Positions 7,490 through 10,409 of a stretch of DNA of 10,409 nucleotides are shown here, one piece after another. The stretch lies in contig CAJUFV010000263.1 in assembly GCA_910585795.1 (NCBI GenBank), positions 1 through 10,409 on the forward strand, read 5' to 3'. The notes under the pieces were generated by a model. The model had not been told where the DNA came from and searched no databases. It saw only the letters and a program-made list of their open reading frames with translations. Source of the stretch: an uncultured Clostridia bacterium (GTDB lineage: Bacteria; Bacillota; Clostridia; UBA1381). A program made the position numbers and the translations under genes. Each line of letters opens with the position of its first letter. The first letter of the stretch is position 1.

Positions 7490-8782
7490 TTATAATAAAA
7501 TCCCCTGATTAACTATCATTTCACCGTTCACAATAACAAATTCTGGTTTGCCTGAAAGCTTATATCCGTCATAAGGTGAATTTTTACTTTTTGAATACAA
7601 CTGTGAAACATCAACTGTCCATTCTTTATTTGGGTCAAAAATTATAATATCAGCGGCATTATTAATTTTTAAATTCCCCTTATTAAGTCCCAGTATTGCC
7701 GATGGATTTACAGACATTTTTCTTATAAGCTCGTTAATTGTCAGAACACCGGTTTTAACAAGATATTCCAATCCCAGACCTAGAGAAGTCTCAAAACCTA
7801 CAATACCGTTAAGAGCAAGTGCAAATTCACAATTTTTTTCATCAGCATGATGCGGAGCATGGTCTGTAACAATACAGTCAATTGTTCCATCTTTCAGTCC
7901 TTCTTTTATAGCTTCAACATCATCGTTTGTTCTAAGCGGAGGATTCATCTTTGCATTAGTATTAAAATTATCAACAGCATTTTCAGTAAGTGTAAAATAA
8001 TGCGGACAAGTTTCACACGTGACTCTTACTCCGCGTTTCTTTGCCTGCCGGATGAGCTCAACCGAGCCTTTTGTACTCACATGCGCAATGTGTATAGCTG
8101 TACCTGTCGCTTCGGCTATCAGTATATCCCTTGATACCATTACTTCTTCAGAGGCACGGGTAATCCCTCTTAAGCCCAGATATGTCGACATAAAGCCTTC
8201 ATTAATATGCCCTCCGTCAGCCAGAGAAATATCCTCACAGTGAGAAATAACTGTCATATCAAACATATCGGCATATTCCATAGCGCGTCGCATAAGTCCT
8301 GATGATACAACAGGACGGCCATCATCTGATACCGCTACTGCTCCCGCGAATTTAAGCTCCCCTATTTCAGCAAGCTCCTTGCCTTCAAGCCCCTTGGAAA
8401 TTGCTCCAATCGGATATACGTTTACATACCCTACTTTTTCCGCCTTTGTCTTAATATACGTTACCACAGCCTCGTTATCAATTACCGGATTTGTGTTTGG
8501 CATGCATGCAACAGAAGTTATACCTCCCATAGCGGCGCTTCTTGTTCCTGTTTCAATATCTTCTTTATATTCCTGGCCAGGGTCCCTCAAATGACAATGC
8601 ATATCAACAAGTCCCGGAGAAACAATTTTCCCTCCAGCTTCAATAATCTCCATATCAATCCCTTCAAGCTCAAGATTATCTCCTATTTCAGATATCACTC
8701 CCTTATCTATAAAGATATCTGTCACTTTATCCATATTATTTTCAGGGTCAATCACTCTTCCGCCTTTGATTAATATTTTCAT
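7490..8782 (-). CDS. pyrC: Dihydroorotase, class I
   Basis: The protein cyclises carbamoyl-aspartate to dihydroorotate. It has 430 residues, the length of Bacillus-type PyrC. It is a zinc amidohydrolase: GLVDMHCHLRDPGQEYKED (57-75) carries metal ligands His62 and His64, with Arg66 for the substrate. Asp153 in VSDDGRP takes the bridging position filled by a carboxylated lysine in class II and animal enzymes. His181 (SHCED) and His234 (HIAHVST) bind metal and Asp307 (VTDHAPHH) is the catalytic base. CMPNTNPVID (93-102) and NAKMNPPLRT (276-285) contact the substrate. The start at 8780-8782 (MKILIKGG) is chosen because GAGAGGAG lies 6 nt upstream; a frame extension of nine codons to 8809 would overlap the end of pyrB and lacks a comparable site. 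The gap to pyrB is 16 nt. Confidence 0.96.
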   Translation of the reverse strand: MKILIKGGRVIDPENNMDKVTDIFIDKGVISEIGDNLELEGIDMEIIEAGGKIVSPGLVDMHCHLRDPGQEYKEDIETGTRSAAMGGITSVACMPNTNPVIDNEAVVTYIKTKAEKVGYVNVYPIGAISKGLEGKELAEIGELKFAGAVAVSDDGRPVVSSGLMRRAMEYADMFDMTVISHCEDISLADGGHINEGFMSTYLGLRGITRASEEVMVSRDILIAEATGTAIHIAHVSTKGSVELIRQAKKRGVRVTCETCPHYFTLTENAVDNFNTNAKMNPPLRTNDDVEAIKEGLKDGTIDCIVTDHAPHHADEKNCEFALALNGIVGFETSLGLGLEYLVKTGVLTINELIRKMSVNPSAILGLNKGNLKINNAADIIIFDPNKEWTVDVSQLYSKSKNSPYDGYKLSGKPEFVIVNGEMIVNQGILL

Positions 8783-8788
8783 TATTTT

Positions 8789-8796
8789 CTCCTCTC
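8789..8796 (-). promoter_or_regulatory. Ribosome binding site that decides the pyrC start
   Basis: GAGAGGAG sits 6 nt before the ATG at 8782, in the 16-nt gap after the pyrB stop. It favours this start over the in-frame ATG at 8809, which lies inside pyrB. Confidence 0.75.
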
Positions 8797-8798
8797 TA

Positions 8799-9719
8799 TT
8801 ATTCTGCAAATCCGCCTCTTGACAGCATATACATAACTGCCATTCTTACGGCAACACCATTGGTAACCTGTTCATCAATCACGCTTTGCTCACAGTCTAT
8901 AACTCCTGATGAAAACTCAACTCCACGATTTACGGGTCCGGGATGCATTATCAGCGCATCAGGCTTTGCGAATTGCAAACGTTTTTCATCAATCCCAAAA
9001 AATCTGTAATATTCTCTAAGACTGGGAAACAGTCCGCTTTTTTGTCTTTCAAGCTGTATTCTTAGTCCCATAACCACATCTGCGTCAACAATTGCTTCCT
9101 GAACACTTCTAAATACCTTTACCCCCAGTCTTTCAATTCCCTGAGGTATCAGCGTTCCCGGGCCTCCAACGCTAACCTCCGCTCCAAGCTTAGTTAATCC
9201 ATATATGTTGCTTCTGACTACTCTGCTATGATTTATATCACCTATTATAGCAACTTTAAGACCTTTAATTCCACCCTTTTTTTCTGTTATTGTAAGCATG
9301 TCCAGCAAAGCCTGAGTAGGATGTTCATCCATTCCGTCTCCGGCATTTATAACGGACGCGCTTACAAGCGGGGCAATAAGATGCGGCGCTCCGCTCATAT
9401 TATGACGCATTACAAGAATATCCGTTCCCATGGCATTTATAGTCTTTGCTGTATCAATAAGTGTCTCTCCCTTTTGAACCGATGAACCGCTCGCTGTTAT
9501 ATTGGCCGCATTAGCGCTCATATATTTTGCGGCAAGCTCAAATGACAGCCTAGTTCTGGTACTGTTTTCATAAAATAAATTTACAACAGTTTTCCCCTGA
9601 AGGTGAGGTGTTTTTTTATTAGGCTGCTGTAAAATCAGTTTCATGGTCTGAGCAGTATCAAGAATGCTTTTAATCTCTTTAGCGCTAAGTCCCTTTAAAC
9701 CAAGTAAGTCCTTTTTCAT
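8799..9719 (-). CDS. pyrB: Aspartate carbamoyltransferase catalytic subunit
   Basis: This enzyme joins carbamoyl phosphate and aspartate, the committed step of pyrimidine synthesis. The 306 residues contain the carbamoyl-phosphate loop FYENSTRTR (49-57; Ser53, Thr54, Arg55, Thr56), the 80s loop SSVQKGETL (79-87) whose Lys83 reaches into the neighbouring subunit's active site, HPTQALLD (133-140), [12 protein letters not shown] (160-171), the aspartate-binding GLRIQLER (218-225), and MHPGPVNRG (258-266). The order next to pyrR and pyrC, and the absence of pyrI, match the unregulated Bacillus-type trimer rather than the E. coli PyrBI holoenzyme; this is inferred from context, since pyrI could be elsewhere. 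The pyrR stop abuts the pyrB ATG with no gap. The ribosome site AGGGGGT (9727-9733) lies in the last pyrR codons. Confidence 0.96.
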   Translation of the reverse strand: MKKDLLGLKGLSAKEIKSILDTAQTMKLILQQPNKKTPHLQGKTVVNLFYENSTRTRLSFELAAKYMSANAANITASGSSVQKGETLIDTAKTINAMGTDILVMRHNMSGAPHLIAPLVSASVINAGDGMDEHPTQALLDMLTITEKKGGIKGLKVAIIGDINHSRVVRSNIYGLTKLGAEVSVGGPGTLIPQGIERLGVKVFRSVQEAIVDADVVMGLRIQLERQKSGLFPSLREYYRFFGIDEKRLQFAKPDALIMHPGPVNRGVEFSSGVIDCEQSVIDEQVTNGVAVRMAVMYMLSRGGFAE

Positions 9720-10271
9720 TTATTTTACCCCCTGAACACATATTGATACTTTTTGAATGCCATCTCTAGTAATTTCTGTATTTATATATTCTGAATGTGA
9801 CGTTAAAATTTCTTTTCCAGCATAATCAGCCCTAATAGGCAGTTCTCTTCCGCCGCGGTCTATAAGTACTGCAAGCTCAATTTTTGCTGGACGTCCCATG
9901 TCAAACAACTCTTCCATCGCCGCTCTGATTGTTCTGCCTGAATATAAAACATCATCTACAAGGACAAGCTTTTTGTTCTCAACAGAAAATGCTATGTCAC
10001 TTCCGGCAACAATTGGATGTTCGCTAAGTCTTGTGAGGTCATCACGGTAAAATGTAATATCCAGACTTCCGACTTCCACACTCATTCTCTCTATTTCACT
10101 AATACGCTCAGCAAGAAGTCTAGCAAGCACTGCCCCTTTTTTCTGAATACCTATAATTGCAAGATTTTCTGTTCCTCCATTGCGCTCAACGATTTCATAG
10201 GCTATTCTGCTTACCGCGCGGGCGGCTGTTGATTTGTTCATAAGTACAGTTTTTTCCGCATACTTCATCAT
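9720..10271 (-). CDS. pyrR: Bifunctional pyr operon regulator / uracil phosphoribosyltransferase PyrR
   Basis: PyrR of Bacillus binds pyr mRNA when UMP is high and also has uracil phosphoribosyltransferase activity. The 183-residue protein has the type I phosphoribosyltransferase fold: AARAVSRIAYEIVERN (16-31), GIQKKG (41-46), DITFYRDDL (71-79), the PRPP-binding LVLVDDVLYSGRTIRAAME (102-120), and LIDRGGRELPIRADYAGK (136-153), which is characteristic of PyrR rather than Upp or HPRT. The start at 10271 is preferred because GGAGG (10280-10284) is 8 nt away. The ATG at 10277 is only 2 nt from that site; 10268 is possible. A frame extension to 10346 is unlikely because that codon overlaps the -35 box and lies upstream of the expected transcript start. 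It is first in the operon, but its leader lacks a recognisable attenuator. Confidence 0.95.
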   Translation of the reverse strand: MMKYAEKTVLMNKSTAARAVSRIAYEIVERNGGTENLAIIGIQKKGAVLARLLAERISEIERMSVEVGSLDITFYRDDLTRLSEHPIVAGSDIAFSVENKKLVLVDDVLYSGRTIRAAMEELFDMGRPAKIELAVLIDRGGRELPIRADYAGKEILTSHSEYINTEITRDGIQKVSICVQGVK

Positions 10272-10279
10272 CAGCATTT

Positions 10280-10284
10280 CCTCC
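10280..10284 (-). promoter_or_regulatory. Ribosome binding site that decides the pyrR start
   Basis: GGAGG in the stretch ACGGAGGAAATG lies 8 nt before the ATG at 10271, 2 nt before the ATG at 10277 and 11 nt before the ATG at 10268. The spacing supports 10271. Confidence 0.7.
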
Positions 10285-10316
10285 GTTTTATATATTCTGT
10301 CTTTATATACCATATT

Positions 10317-10345
10317 ATTATAACTCAAATTTGAAAACTTGTCCA
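10317..10345 (-). promoter_or_regulatory. Sigma-A promoter of the pyr operon
   Basis: TGGACA (10340-10345, 5 of 6 consensus) and TATAAT (10317-10322, perfect) are separated by exactly 17 nt. A/T tracts upstream (10346-10409) resemble an UP element, although all of this region is A/T-rich. Transcription would start near 10310, giving a leader of about 39 nt before pyrR. No other gene start or stop is visible in 10347-10409. Confidence 0.8.
10325..10334. repeat. Perfect 10-nt palindrome in the pyr promoter spacer
   Basis: TCAAATTTGA is a perfect palindrome lying wholly between the -35 and -10 boxes, where a repressor would block RNA polymerase. It could also be chance in such A/T-rich DNA. No second copy was seen at the dnaG promoter. 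Confidence 0.35.
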
Positions 10346-10409
10346 TACAATAGCTAAAATATTCAAAAATTTTAAATAAATATAAATTTTTTCTAACTTT
10401 TTTACAAAA

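Noticed and set aside
10289..10309. TATATA inverted repeat in the pyrR leader as a regulatory hairpin
   Set aside because: The stem is six A-U pairs with a 9-nt loop, too weak to be a terminator, and it lacks the PyrR-binding sequence.
10272..10346. N-terminal extension of PyrR by 25 residues
   Set aside because: The upstream ATG overlaps the -35 box and would lie before the transcription start; the family normally begins close to the chosen start.
10346..10409. A/T-rich inverted repeat upstream of the pyr promoter as a terminator of an upstream gene
   Set aside because: The stem has only A-T pairs and no upstream gene end is visible; an A/T-rich promoter-upstream region explains it as well.
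1..10409. tRNA, rRNA, CRISPR, insertion sequence, prophage or origin signals
   Set aside because: Reading both strands showed no repeat arrays, transposase motifs, tRNA-like cloverleaf sequence or DnaA-box clusters; nearly all the DNA is accounted for by the minus-strand genes.

Overview
The window reads as chromosomal housekeeping DNA from a low-GC Gram-positive bacterium, most likely an anaerobic clostridial (Lachnospiraceae-like) Firmicute. Reasons: A/T-rich DNA, strong Shine-Dalgarno sites on nearly every gene, dnaG directly followed by a SigA-type rpoD, a PyrR-headed pyrimidine operon with the two-subunit PyrD/PyrK dihydroorotate dehydrogenase, and a flavodiiron-family gene. The family placement is an inference from gene content and protein motifs. 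Every supported gene lies on the minus strand, so transcription runs from high to low coordinates.

Right part (10409 down to 4831): a compact de novo pyrimidine operon in the order pyrR-pyrB-pyrC-pyrF-pyrK-pyrD. It starts at a near-consensus sigma-A promoter (10317-10345) and ends at a hairpin terminator (4831-4858). Gaps are 0 to 17 nt and pyrK/pyrD overlap by 8 nt. The genes encode aspartate carbamoyltransferase, dihydroorotase, dihydroorotate dehydrogenase (catalytic plus electron-transfer subunit) and OMP decarboxylase. carAB, pyrE and a uracil permease gene are not present, so those steps must be encoded elsewhere. The leader before pyrR is only about 39 nt, too short for the usual PyrR-controlled attenuator.

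Middle (4797 down to 1703): a macromolecular-synthesis pair, dnaG (primase, GTG start) and rpoD (primary sigma factor), separated by 2 nt, with a candidate promoter upstream of dnaG and a hairpin terminator after rpoD. The sigma factor carries about 29 extra residues between regions 1.2 and 2.1 that resemble a partial internal duplication.

Left part (1673 down to 1): prmA (ribosomal protein L11 methyltransferase), then after 13 nt a gene cut by the window edge. That partial gene is the most unusual content here. Its 231 visible residues follow the beta-lactamase-like domain of A-type flavoproteins (flavodiiron proteins) closely in fold motifs, but essentially all the positions that normally bind the two irons are replaced. 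No RNA genes, insertion sequences, CRISPR arrays or phage genes were seen.
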